Shown: positions 9,162-18,800 of the stretch, piece after piece
How positions within the stretch are numbered: the stretch's first letter is position 1
How the letters are laid out: every line of letters begins with the position of its first letter
Origin: Limisphaera sp.
GTDB lineage: Bacteria > Verrucomicrobiota > Verrucomicrobiia > Limisphaerales > Limisphaeraceae
Length of the DNA: 64,000 bases
NCBI GenBank assembly: GCA_025057755.1
Contig: JANWVC010000014.1
Coordinates: 88,691-152,690, forward strand
Direction of reading: 5' to 3'
Notes under the pieces: model-generated
Told to the model about the DNA's origin: nothing
Database searches by the model: none
The model's input: only the letters and a program-made list of their open reading frames with translations
Made by a program: the position numbers and the translations under genes

Positions 9162-10295
9162 ATGTCTGATGCACTGCCAAAACAGGTCCCGGGGGACAGC
9201 ATCCGCGTGAAGTTCTTGGGGAAAGCTTGTCGTGAACACAATCGGGATTCCTGGCTGGGCCGTTTTCCCAACAGTCAACCCTGCTGGGGACGTTGCGAAT
9301 TCATTTTCGACTCAAACGCGCGGCATTACGACTGGTTGGTCGTTTACGATGACCTGCCGACCGATCCGGGCCGGGATTTCGAACCGCTGGCCTGCCCACG
9401 CAGCCGCACGCTCCTGATTACCGCCGAACCAAGTAGTATCAAAGTCTATAGCCCGTATTACACCCGCCAGTTCGGATGGGTCCTCACCAGTCAGGAGCCG
9501 TGGGCGATTCGCCATCCTCATGTCATTCGGCGGCAACCCGGCTTGATATGGTATTACGGCGCTACCGGCCACGGCGACGCCGTCATCAGTGAACGCGGCC
9601 GGTATGATTCCATCATCCGGAATCTGCCGCTGCAAAAGACACGCACGATCGCCACCGTCTGTTCCACCAAACAGCAACGGCACACGCTGCATTATCAACG
9701 CGTGCGGTTTGTCCAACAACTGAAAGCCGCGATGCCCGAACTGGACGTGTTTGGCCATGGCTGGAACTACTTACCTAACAAAGCCGACGCTTTAGACTCC
9801 TACCGCTTTCATTTGGCCATCGAAAACCACGTCGCGCCCCATCACTGGACCGAAAAGTTGGCGGATGCATTCTTGGGCGTCTGCCTACCCTTCTACCATG
9901 GTTGTCCCAACTACGCCGACTACTTTCCCGAAGAAAGTGTCATCCCCATCGACATCTTTGATTTCGAACGTTCGTTTGAAATCATTCAGCGCGCCATCCG
10001 GGATCGGGAGGATGAAAAGCGGCGCTCCGCTGTGCTGGAGAGCCGCCGCCTGTATCTCGAACGCTACTGGCTGTTTGCCCAACTGGCCCAATTGATCGAG
10101 GAACGCCACTGGACCATGTCAGTGATCCCCGAACACGAGGGCATCATCGCCGGCCGCCGACGGGTCAGAAAAAGTTCATGCCGCGCGATGATCGGCGAAC
10201 TGATCCTTAAAATCAGAAACCGGGCTTACACGCTGTGGACACGGTTTGCGCACGCTGTACGTCGCGGCAAGCAGACCGGGAGAGACGCTCAGTGA
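9162..10295 (+). CDS. Glycosyltransferase family 10 (alpha-1,3-fucosyltransferase-like)
   Basis: 377 residues. The C-terminal half carries the GT10 acceptor/donor motif: F-H-L-A-I-E-N, then W-T-E-K-L-A-D-A-F, then P-F-Y-H-G-C-P-N, then Y-F-P-E-E-S-V-I. These correspond to the family pattern F-E-N ... T-E-K ... Y-G-x-x-N ... P-x-x-S-F-I. GT10 enzymes use GDP-fucose to decorate surface glycans. No signal peptide or membrane segment is obvious, so it is probably cytoplasmic or peripheral. A frame open upstream to 9069 exists, but the ATG at 9162 gives a cleaner start. It follows the ABC exporter by 105 bases on the same strand. The sugar is an inference from the family. Confidence 0.82.
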   Translation: MSDALPKQVPGDSIRVKFLGKACREHNRDSWLGRFPNSQPCWGRCEFIFDSNARHYDWLVVYDDLPTDPGRDFEPLACPRSRTLLITAEPSSIKVYSPYYTRQFGWVLTSQEPWAIRHPHVIRRQPGLIWYYGATGHGDAVISERGRYDSIIRNLPLQKTRTIATVCSTKQQRHTLHYQRVRFVQQLKAAMPELDVFGHGWNYLPNKADALDSYRFHLAIENHVAPHHWTEKLADAFLGVCLPFYHGCPNYADYFPEESVIPIDIFDFERSFEIIQRAIRDREDEKRRSAVLESRRLYLERYWLFAQLAQLIEERHWTMSVIPEHEGIIAGRRRVRKSSCRAMIGELILKIRNRAYTLWTRFAHAVRRGKQTGRDAQ

Positions 10296-10331
10296 CCCTT
10301 CAGCAGGGTTCAAAACTACCGCCCACCGGGG

Positions 10332-11267
10332 TCAGCCTGATCCAACCCAATTTTCTCGCATCCAATTCCAAACGTGCTCCGCGGTCAAATCGGACAAAGA
10401 GTCCCGCTGCAACCAGTGCACAGCTGGGCCGTTTGGTCGCAAGATCTGCGGTCGGGCCCCACCATGATAAAGCACCAGCGTCGGAGCGCCCACAGCCGCC
10501 ATCAAATGAACCGGTCCGGTATCATTTCCAACCACGCCCACAGCCTGCCGCCCCACGGTGGCCAACTGACCAAAGTCCGTTTGCCCGGTCACATCTCGCA
10601 CAAATGGTGCGGCCTGTTTCAGCAATTCCACCACAGGCCGGTCGGACTCCGTGCCCACCACCACGACACCCATCCCTCGAGCCTCGAGCCGCCGCGCCAA
10701 TTCAGCAAAATGAAGTGCCGGCCAGCGTTTCTCCGGATGGTGGATACTGCACCCGGGCACAAGCACGACATACCGATCGGGCAGGTTTAGAGGCTCTACC
10801 GGTCCCTTTAACCAACTTAAGTCCGCCCGGCCAGCCCGTGGCACACCGGCTGATTCTAATTGCCGCAGCAGGCGCTCGCTGACAGGCAAATGTGAACCCT
10901 TGAAATCCGGACGCGGATGCGAGCAACCGAACGCCGGCCCCGACCACTCCGGTGGCCGGGGGAAAAGCAAACGAAAATAAAACGAGGTCCGGTCGTTGCC
11001 CTGCAAATCATACACCCTGCAAAAGGCAGCTCCCCTCAAACGCCGACGCCAGCCAATCACTTCCCTCCATTGCCACCACCGCCACTCCGGATCCTCCCAC
11101 ACCTCATCAAACCAAGGCATCTGAAGAGCCCACGCCGCGTAACGCGACCGCGTCAGCAACACGATGCGATCCTGCTCATGATAGCGACGAATCGCATGAA
11201 ACGCATCAAAGGCGAGCACCAAATCCCCAAAGGCACCCAGCTTGATCACCAAAATGCTCCGTCGCAT
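10332..11267 (-). CDS. Glycosyltransferase family 9 (ADP-heptose:LPS heptosyltransferase-like)
   Basis: 311 residues from the ATG at 11267. The N-terminus has I-L-V-I-K-L-G-A-F-G-D-L-V-L-A, the GT9 hallmark with its acidic residue. The C-terminal domain has P-G-C-S-I-H-H-P-E-K-R-W-P and V-G-N-D-T-G-P-V-H-L-M-A-A-V-G-A-P, the nucleotide-sugar site of the heptosyltransferases. Role: addition of a heptose-type sugar to an LPS core or related glycan at the inner leaflet. It is convergent with the GT10 gene, with 36 bases between the stops. Together with the MsbA-like exporter this suggests an LPS-type surface. The donor sugar is not provable from sequence. Confidence 0.88.
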   Translation of the reverse strand: MRRSILVIKLGAFGDLVLAFDAFHAIRRYHEQDRIVLLTRSRYAAWALQMPWFDEVWEDPEWRWWQWREVIGWRRRLRGAAFCRVYDLQGNDRTSFYFRLLFPRPPEWSGPAFGCSHPRPDFKGSHLPVSERLLRQLESAGVPRAGRADLSWLKGPVEPLNLPDRYVVLVPGCSIHHPEKRWPALHFAELARRLEARGMGVVVVGTESDRPVVELLKQAAPFVRDVTGQTDFGQLATVGRQAVGVVGNDTGPVHLMAAVGAPTLVLYHGGARPQILRPNGPAVHWLQRDSLSDLTAEHVWNWMRENWVGSG

Positions 11268-11711
11268 GACCCGATTCGGATCTCCCTCCGGGCTTTGATC
11301 CCACGCCCTTGGTCCGTTTAGTCTACAGCTCACCCCAAAAATCTATCGGCCCGATGCCCTAGCGTCAGTCCCGTTGCTTTTGATCCTGAACCAGACCCGC
11401 GACTGCCATTTCCAAGTCCCAAAAGGTCGTATCCTCCAACCCGGTCTGTTCAGGATTTGGACCCGCCGCTCAAAAAGAGAAACGGTTCGAAGCCAGGGGC
11501 AAAAAATCTACGAGCGAGCCGATGCTCCGCCGGCCTCTCAATGTCTGCCTGCAAAGATCCCAGCGCTGCGGGTTTTGCCTTCCTTACAAAGAGCCTCGGC
11601 CGCAGGACCCGCCGCCGCGCACTGCTCGAGCTCAGGCCGCGCCCGCGCGGCTGGTTCCTCACCCACAACTGTTTTTCTGCCAAAGCGCACCGTCACGGGC
11701 GCTGAGTCCGG
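11268..11711. other. 444-base intergenic region between the GT9 gene and the GEVED-protein gene
   Basis: No gene was recognised on either strand. A GC-rich inverted repeat, GCCGCGC (11636-11642) and GCGCGGC (11645-11651), lies here. It is downstream of the GEVED-protein gene and could end its transcript, but it has no U tract. Confidence 0.4.
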
Positions 11712-14700
11712 TCAATATCGCACCCGGAAGAACAATCTCTGCGCCGTGGGGCGAACCGTGTAAGGACTGCTGGCACCCGCCACTGTCTGCCAGGGACCGG
11801 CAAGCGAACTGGCTTGTTCCAGCACACCTCCGGGAGCCCAGCTCAGCGTCAAGCCCTCTGGACCCCGCTGGACATGCAACTTTCGTTCACAGACCACGGT
11901 CACTTTGAAGGTGCACATGGCCGTGTTGCCTGCCAGGCTCGTGGCCACATTTGTCACCGTAGTGGTGCCCGGGGGGAATACGCTGCCCGAAGGCGGTACG
12001 GACGCCACAGCAACGTTGGTCTCATACCGGGTGAAGGCCTGCACCGAGAAGGCAACCACAGCACCTTGGTTGGTATTGCAAGACACCACCACATCCTGCG
12101 GACAACGAATCGTTACTGGAGATGGATCCACGGCAGTGAATTGCACGTTGGTCTGCCCTGGATTGCCATTGCTGTCGGTTAAGGTCAGTCGAATCACGTA
12201 TCGGCCTGGTGCCAACCGCGTGCCCGGCGGGGGATCCTGCGTTGGCACGCCCAACTGCGGAGTGCAATTGTCCTTTGACTGCGTCAGCTCGCGTAAATCC
12301 GGCACCACAGCAAATCCTGGCATTTGCTGATTCTGCGTCACGTCCACGACGACATGCGTGATCGGAGGCGTCAATGTAGGCGGCAGTACGTCTCCGAAGT
12401 AAAAACAACCGGCATGCCCGTAAGAATCATAAAGGGCCCATCCGTAACTCAGAATGCCGAAGGGTTCTGACGCGGAAACAAGATGCAGTCCGGGCGACAC
12501 AGGCACGTTGGCCACTGCATAACTGCTTCCGGGCACGGCTTGGAACAGCGCAGGGCTGACAGGAGTTCCGTCCAGCTGAACGCTATTGGTAACGGCTATC
12601 GGCACTGCCAACTGGATAAAATTGGTGGGAAAACCGTTTGTGGGCGCCACCACGCGATAGCCAGACGCAAAATGACGCGTCGCAGGCAGCAACACCATGA
12701 ACGGATCCGCATTCGTGGCACCGTCGTAATCGGAGCTGGTGGCCACCAGGGCCGCTAAAGCAGGTCGGCTTGTATTCAGCCGCGCGCGGCTGGGAATCAG
12801 CGTTTGATACACCTGCCCAGCCATGAGGGTTGTCATCAAGGAGCCATTCACTGAAACGGCAGTTCCAGGATACGCTGCCACAACACGGATCACGCTCCCT
12901 CCCGCACGGCCAGCCAAGGGCCCGACATAAAACTCCTGACCCCACAAATTTACAGGCAATAATTGCTCCACAATCGTATCGCAGTACCACTGTGTGGCTG
13001 TCGGGACTACGGCACATCCATGGCCCGCAAAGACCGCCACGGGTTTGTCTGCTGCGATGATCGTGCCGGTCAAATCCGCGGGAGCATCATTTGTGTCGCG
13101 TAACTGATAAACGTCGCCGGGCTGCAGCAAAACCGTGTAAGGCACACCCGGCGCCCGCACCTGCGCAGTCGCAGAAGGCACAATGGTCACCACCGTGTTG
13201 CTCTCTGTGCCCACGACAACAAACTGACTCGCATTCATGGGAGGAACTCCCACATGCAGGTTCGGCCAGGCCATCACCACATACTGATTGCCCAATGCAC
13301 TCGCATGAAAGGCCTGATAACTGTCGCTTGTATGACGCACCAAATGAAACGCCGTCACCCGCACATCGGCCGTGGTCCGGATCCAGACGCCGCGTCCGGG
13401 CAATACGACGTCGCTTAGCGATCCAAGGTCGGCCAATGCGGGCAGGCGAATCCAAGCGGTCAAATTCCCTGGAATGACGAAATTGGTTACGTATCCAAGC
13501 GCGGCAATTGTCACCACGCCAGCCGCGCCTGCAGGACCTTGGATACACAATACCGGCTGCGGCGGATTCGTCGGATCCGGCGCGTAATTCCCTGGAAACG
13601 CCAGCCAAAACTCGCGTCCCTCACATCCCAGGTCGCAGCGTTCCCGATCTGCAAGGATTCGAACCAAGTGATCTTCCACCTCCCCATCCGGAGCCAGTCC
13701 CACAAACGAAAGGTCCGAGCCTTGAACCGTGAAACGCCAGCGCGTAAAGGTTGTTCCCAACGCCGCATTGGTAGGCACTACAAACGACAGGTTGTTCACG
13801 CCCGCAGCCAAAGTCGTGCCGGCAAAGATCTGTTCGCCCGGGTCCGCCCAGGAGCCGTTTCGGTTAAAATCCATCCACGCAAACAGCCGACCACTCCGGG
13901 ACGCCGTTACCTGCACCGTTACCGAACGGCCCGGCACAACAGGGGAGGTAATCCACACGCCATCCTCATCGTCCGGCGAGCCGGCGGGATTCAAATCGTC
14001 TCCATCTGCCGCCGGGGTTGGTTGCCCGTCACTTTCCTCATCTGCCCTGGCTCCCAAGTAGGTGTCGCGACTCACCAAATGCCGCGCGCCATTGTCTGCA
14101 AGGAGTGTCGGGTAAGGCCGTGGCGCGTCCCCAAAATCATGACGTCGCTCCAGTTGGACCTGATGGTCCTCCACCTCACCATCCACCGCGAGGCCGGTCA
14201 CCCAAAGCCCACCCTGCCGACTTAGCCGGAATCGCGCAAAACTGGTCCCCGGCGTCACCCCGGCAGGCACGGCAATCACTAAGTCATTTGTGCCGGCTGT
14301 GATCAGCCGGTTGGTACAGATTTGTTCACCCGGATCAGCCCAGCTTTCGTTTCCATTGTAATCGATCCACGCGTCCAGCCGACCCGACCCCGGCCCGCCC
14401 GTCGGGCTCATCGGTGCGGTGAGAATCACTCGAATTGTGGCACTCTGACCGGCGATCAAGGGTGTCAAAAAGATCACGCCGTCTTCATCGTCGCCACCCG
14501 AGGCAGGGTTCAGGTCATCCCCCAACGCATTGGGATGTGGTTGGCCATCCGGCTCCAAATCCACGCGCGTGCCCAAGCAAAAGCCGCTGGAGAGCCCGTG
14601 TCGGGCGCCATCCTGAGTTAACAGGGTGGGATATCTCCCGGGAGCATCACCGTAATCTAGTTGCAGCGGGCTGATCGTGATACGATAATCTTCGACTTCG

Positions 14701-15776
14701 CCGTCCGACGCGGCGCCGGCAAAGCCCAGGCCACCCTGCATACTGATCCGAAACCGCGCGTAAGTATCCCGCGTGACAGCCGTTGCCGGGACCGGAAAAC
14801 TCAGCACATTGGTCCCGCGCACCACCCGTTGCGTTCGGAAGATTTGCTCGCCCGTGTCTGACCAGGTTCCGTTCCCCGAGAAATCAATCCAAGCATCCAG
14901 ATAAGCTACGTCCACGTTGCCCGAGACACGGACTTCGACCTGCGCCGTCAGGCCGGGCACCAAGGCTGTCAAGAACGTCACGCCGTCCTCATCGTTCAAA
15001 TCGATCGGATTCTTGTCGTCGCCGGTCGCATCAATATTTGGTTGGCCGTCCTGCTCCGTGTCCACAAGCTGTCCTAAACGCGGTCCGTTGGGCGTATGCC
15101 GAGCCCCATCGGCCTGCAAGAGGGTCGGATACACGCCTGGTGCATCCCCAAAATCCAACGTGCCACTGGCCAGCACCACCTGATAATCCTCCACCTCGCC
15201 ATCGGTAGCCTTATCGTGCGGGATTTCTACGGCGCGTGTGCTGACGCGAAACCGCGCAAAGGTCGCCCCCAGTTTCGCCGTTGAAGGGACGACAAATTCA
15301 CGCACGTGGGTTCCCACACCCATCGGTGCTGCATTCAAGATCCGGTCTTGGGGTTCCGTCCACCTACCATCTATTCCGAAATCAATCCATGCACTGACGT
15401 AAGCCACCTGAAAACCAGTGCCACTGATGACAATTTGCACCATTGCCAATTGACCGGGTACCAAAGGCGTGAGGAAGGTGATGCCATCCTCGTCATCAGC
15501 GGCACCCACCGGATTCACATCGTCGCCTGTCGCATTGGCCGTGGGCTGCCCATCGGATTCCCCATCCACCACGGACCCAAATCGCGGACCGCCGATCGGG
15601 TGCCACGCCCCTGTCTCGACCAACTTGGTTGGATAAGGAGCCGGAGCATCCCCAAAATCCTGTGATGGTTGAGCCGAGGCAAATCCCTGGGCCAAGACCC
15701 AAAGGGCAACCCCCAGCCGTGCCCACATGCTACTGCGAGGAGGGCTCTGGCCCTGTAACCGATGCCGTGCGTCCAT
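11712..15776 (-). CDS. Large secreted multidomain protein: four GEVED repeats, IgGFc-binding-like and HYR-like domains
   Basis: 1354 residues from the ATG at 15776, chosen because GGAGG (complement of 15785-15789) sits 8 bases before it. A signal peptide follows (hydrophobic run ending A-S-A-Q near residue 36). Four GEVED repeats of about 140-170 residues start with D-[FY]-G-D-A-P and end with D-G-E-V-E-D-[YH]; each has an A-W-[IM]-D-[FY] segment. After a short C-x-L-G-C link comes a region of about 400 residues resembling the IgGFc-binding N-terminal domain (G-R-E-F-W-L-A-F-P start, then P-V-A-V-F-A-G-H-G-C). HYR-like beta domains follow, and the protein ends in a 45-residue tail with G-P-W-Q-T-V and F-F-R-V-R-Y. 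It lies 89 bases after the giant gene on the same strand, so they may be co-transcribed. Function is unknown; surface binding or adhesion is inferred. Confidence 0.85.
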   Translation of the reverse strand: MDARHRLQGQSPPRSSMWARLGVALWVLAQGFASAQPSQDFGDAPAPYPTKLVETGAWHPIGGPRFGSVVDGESDGQPTANATGDDVNPVGAADDEDGITFLTPLVPGQLAMVQIVISGTGFQVAYVSAWIDFGIDGRWTEPQDRILNAAPMGVGTHVREFVVPSTAKLGATFARFRVSTRAVEIPHDKATDGEVEDYQVVLASGTLDFGDAPGVYPTLLQADGARHTPNGPRLGQLVDTEQDGQPNIDATGDDKNPIDLNDEDGVTFLTALVPGLTAQVEVRVSGNVDVAYLDAWIDFSGNGTWSDTGEQIFRTQRVVRGTNVLSFPVPATAVTRDTYARFRISMQGGLGFAGAASDGEVEDYRITISPLQLDYGDAPGRYPTLLTQDGARHGLSSGFCLGTRVDLEPDGQPHPNALGDDLNPASGGDDEDGVIFLTPLIAGQSATIRVILTAPMSPTGGPGSGRLDAWIDYNGNESWADPGEQICTNRLITAGTNDLVIAVPAGVTPGTSFARFRLSRQGGLWVTGLAVDGEVEDHQVQLERRHDFGDAPRPYPTLLADNGARHLVSRDTYLGARADEESDGQPTPAADGDDLNPAGSPDDEDGVWITSPVVPGRSVTVQVTASRSGRLFAWMDFNRNGSWADPGEQIFAGTTLAAGVNNLSFVVPTNAALGTTFTRWRFTVQGSDLSFVGLAPDGEVEDHLVRILADRERCDLGCEGREFWLAFPGNYAPDPTNPPQPVLCIQGPAGAAGVVTIAALGYVTNFVIPGNLTAWIRLPALADLGSLSDVVLPGRGVWIRTTADVRVTAFHLVRHTSDSYQAFHASALGNQYVVMAWPNLHVGVPPMNASQFVVVGTESNTVVTIVPSATAQVRAPGVPYTVLLQPGDVYQLRDTNDAPADLTGTIIAADKPVAVFAGHGCAVVPTATQWYCDTIVEQLLPVNLWGQEFYVGPLAGRAGGSVIRVVAAYPGTAVSVNGSLMTTLMAGQVYQTLIPSRARLNTSRPALAALVATSSDYDGATNADPFMVLLPATRHFASGYRVVAPTNGFPTNFIQLAVPIAVTNSVQLDGTPVSPALFQAVPGSSYAVANVPVSPGLHLVSASEPFGILSYGWALYDSYGHAGCFYFGDVLPPTLTPPITHVVVDVTQNQQMPGFAVVPDLRELTQSKDNCTPQLGVPTQDPPPGTRLAPGRYVIRLTLTDSNGNPGQTNVQFTAVDPSPVTIRCPQDVVVSCNTNQGAVVAFSVQAFTRYETNVAVASVPPSGSVFPPGTTTVTNVATSLAGNTAMCTFKVTVVCERKLHVQRGPEGLTLSWAPGGVLEQASSLAGPWQTVAGASSPYTVRPTAQRLFFRVRY
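13650..15665 (-). repeat. Four GEVED repeats in the 11712-15776 gene
   Basis: Each unit begins near positions 15660, 15155, 14657 and 14140 with codons for D-[FY]-G-D-A-P-x-x-Y-P-T. Each carries a D-D-E-D-G-[VI] acidic turn, likely calcium binding, and closes with D-G-E-V-E-D. Spacing is about 480-520 bases. Confidence 0.85.
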
Positions 15777-15865
15777 CCTTCGGACCTCCGACGCCGCGCA
15801 AGCTCCGTCCAGATCAGGAGCTGCACGCGCCCATTGAATTCGAATGCTTCGCATCATGACCGCAC

Positions 15866-18800
15866 CTAGAACGAAAACTCCACCGTGGACGCCACGGTCA
15901 GCGTCAAACGCAACCGGATTGCCCCGCCCACGAGGAAGGTTTGCACGCTCGTCGTATGCAGATTGACGACCAACCCGCTCAACCCAATGCCCAAAAGCGT
16001 GTCTGCATAGCCCTCGCCCAACCACTCGGTCACTGTGTCGTTGCCCTGATCGAAACTCAGGTCAAAGACATACGTGTCATTGCCTCGTCCGCCTCTCAAT
16101 GCATCGTCTCCTCCATTGCCGCGCAACACGTCGTCGCCGTCTCCGCCGTCCAACTCATCATTCCCGCTGCCGCCATACAAAAGGTCGTTACCTCCCCGAC
16201 CTTGGAGAATCACCGATCCGCTGAACGTGGAAGCATCCAACACGTTGTTGCTTTCTCCGCCGTATAACACGGCTCCTTCAATCCCGACCAAGGAATCCAC
16301 CTCAGTGCCGATGCGAAGACTCGTGTTGGTCAGAATCATGTCCGCATCGCGAAGCTCAAACACCACGTCCAAACCGCCGCCTCCAGAAATCTGGTCGTTG
16401 CCACGCCCGCCCGACAAAATGTTATCCAGAGCGTTACCCACGAGGACATCATTTCCGTCGCCTCCGCGCACGTATTCCACCGTGTCAGATGCAGTCAGGA
16501 TTAATTGAAGCCGCCCTGGGACGACCGTCTGAGTCGTGGTTAGGCCCAGCCGAACCGTCACCCCCACCGTGGTAGTCTCCTCAAAGTCCAATAGGTCCCC
16601 GCCACCCCCTGCCGCCTCGTCCACGGTGTCGGTGCCCAGGCCTTCGTCGGCATCGAAACGGTACGTGTCATGGCCCGGCCCGCCGCGCAAAAGGTCGTTA
16701 CCGGCCCCGCCCACGAGTACATCCGCACCGGTTCCGCCAATCAACACGTCATCTCCGGCGCCACCCATCAAGGTCGCCGACCCGCTGAAGGCCGACGCGT
16801 CGAGCGTGTTGTTGCCCGGACCGCCCATCAGCGTCGCGCGCTCGATGCTGATCAACGTGTCGGTAGAAACCCCGATGTTCAGAGCGCCATTGGTCAAAAC
16901 AAAGTTGGCGTCCGCCATCTCGTACACGAGGTCGGACCCGCCTCCACCATCGAGGATGTCCTGCCCGCGACCGCCCGTGAGCGTGTTATCCAGATTGTTG
17001 CCACGCAGGACATCGTCGCCCGATCCCCCAATCAGGTTTTCGAGATCCTCGGCGGCGAGATAGAACTGAAGTTCGCCGGGCACAACGACCTGAATACTAC
17101 CGATCACACTCAAATGGACCGTCACCCCCGTGGTGAAGGCTGACAAATCCAGCACGTCCACCCCGTCACCCCCGCGAATCCGGTTCAGATCCGTTCCCAC
17201 CTGACCGTTGGGCTCAAACACAAACCGATCATGTCCGGGGCCGCCTTCCAACCAGTTCAATCCGGGCCCGTCTAGGATCACGTCATCCCCTCCGCCTGCG
17301 TACACCCAGGCGACTCCCGTAAACAGGCGCAGGTCGAACGTCTCATTGCGATCCGTGCCATGCAGAATCGCCTGTTCGATGGAGCCAAACACGATGGTGC
17401 CACCGCCTCCGGTAAACGTGACGCCCGTATCACGCAGAACGATGCTTGCGCCCGCAGGCGCAGCAGCAGTCGGCACCGGCATGTGGAAACGCACGGTATC
17501 GGTCCCCACCCGACCATCCAGATTTACCTGGCCACTTATCCAACCGCTCACATCGAAGAGATCGTTCTGCCCCGTGCCGACCAGTGAGAGATTTTGAATC
17601 CCCCGGAGGCGATCGACCTCATAGAGGCTCTGATCCGGCGGCGCGGGGACCGGATCCCGCAGGGTGATAAAGAGCAAGCCGGTCTGCGCCACGAACTCAA
17701 TCGGCCACGCGGCCGTCGAACGATCCTCTACAACCGTGTTGAGGCCGGTACCCCCATCCAACAAATCGTTGCCCGGACCGCCGGTCAGCCAGTCGTTCCC
17801 CGGACCGCCCCACAATTCATCCGCACCCGAACCGCCGATCAACGTGTCGTTGCCCAGTCCACCCATCAAAACCGTCGAACCGGTAAAGCCCGATGCATCC
17901 AACGTGTTTGAGCTTTCTCCGCCGGTCAAACGGGCCTGCTCAATCGAGCTCAGCAACACTGGTCCGCTGGCAAGCGACATGATCAAACTTCCGTCATTGA
18001 GGAAGAAATCCGCGTCCGCGGCCCACACCACCGTGTCTAAGCCGGCGCCGCCATGAATCTCACCCTGGCCGGTCCAGCCCGTTAACGTGAAGAGATTGTT
18101 GCCCCGACCGCCGGTCAGTCGCGCGATTTCAATGCTCTCCAGCAGGTCCACTTCTCCAGTCGCGCGACGCAGAGCGGTGTTCGTCAGAATAAAGTCGGTA
18201 TTGCCCTCCTCCTCGATCCGATCCAAACCGTCGCCGCCCAGCAGTACATCATTGCCCGGGCCGCCGTCCAACCAATCCTGACCCCCTTTGCCATCCAGAA
18301 GGTCGTGTCCAGGGCCGCCCCGCAGCACGTTGTGGTTGCCATTGCCGCGGATCACATCGTCCCGAGCGCCTCCCCGGACCTCCTCAATGCCTTCACCCAT
18401 CAGCCGCAGGCGCAAATTGCCATTCACGCTCTGGAAGACACCCAGGATCCCCAAGTTAAGATGAACCGACAAAGTGGTGGTACCCGAAAAATCCAAGACG
18501 TCATGCCCCGGCTCGCCGATGTTCTCCACCACCGTCTCATCGCCCCACGGCTGATCCGTATCGAACTCGTAAACTTCGTGACCGGCCCGACCTTCCAGCC
18601 AGTCGTTTCCCGGACCACCCCGCAATAGATTATCTCGGCTGTTGCCGCGCAAGATGTCATCACCTTGGCCGCCCACGGCATTTTCCATCTCATCCTGCAG
18701 CACGAGGCCGAGGTTCGGATGCACGCTCTGCAGACTGCCAAGAATGGCCAGATCCACCGTCAAACTCGTAGCTGTCCCCGAAAAGTCCAACGTGTCCACG

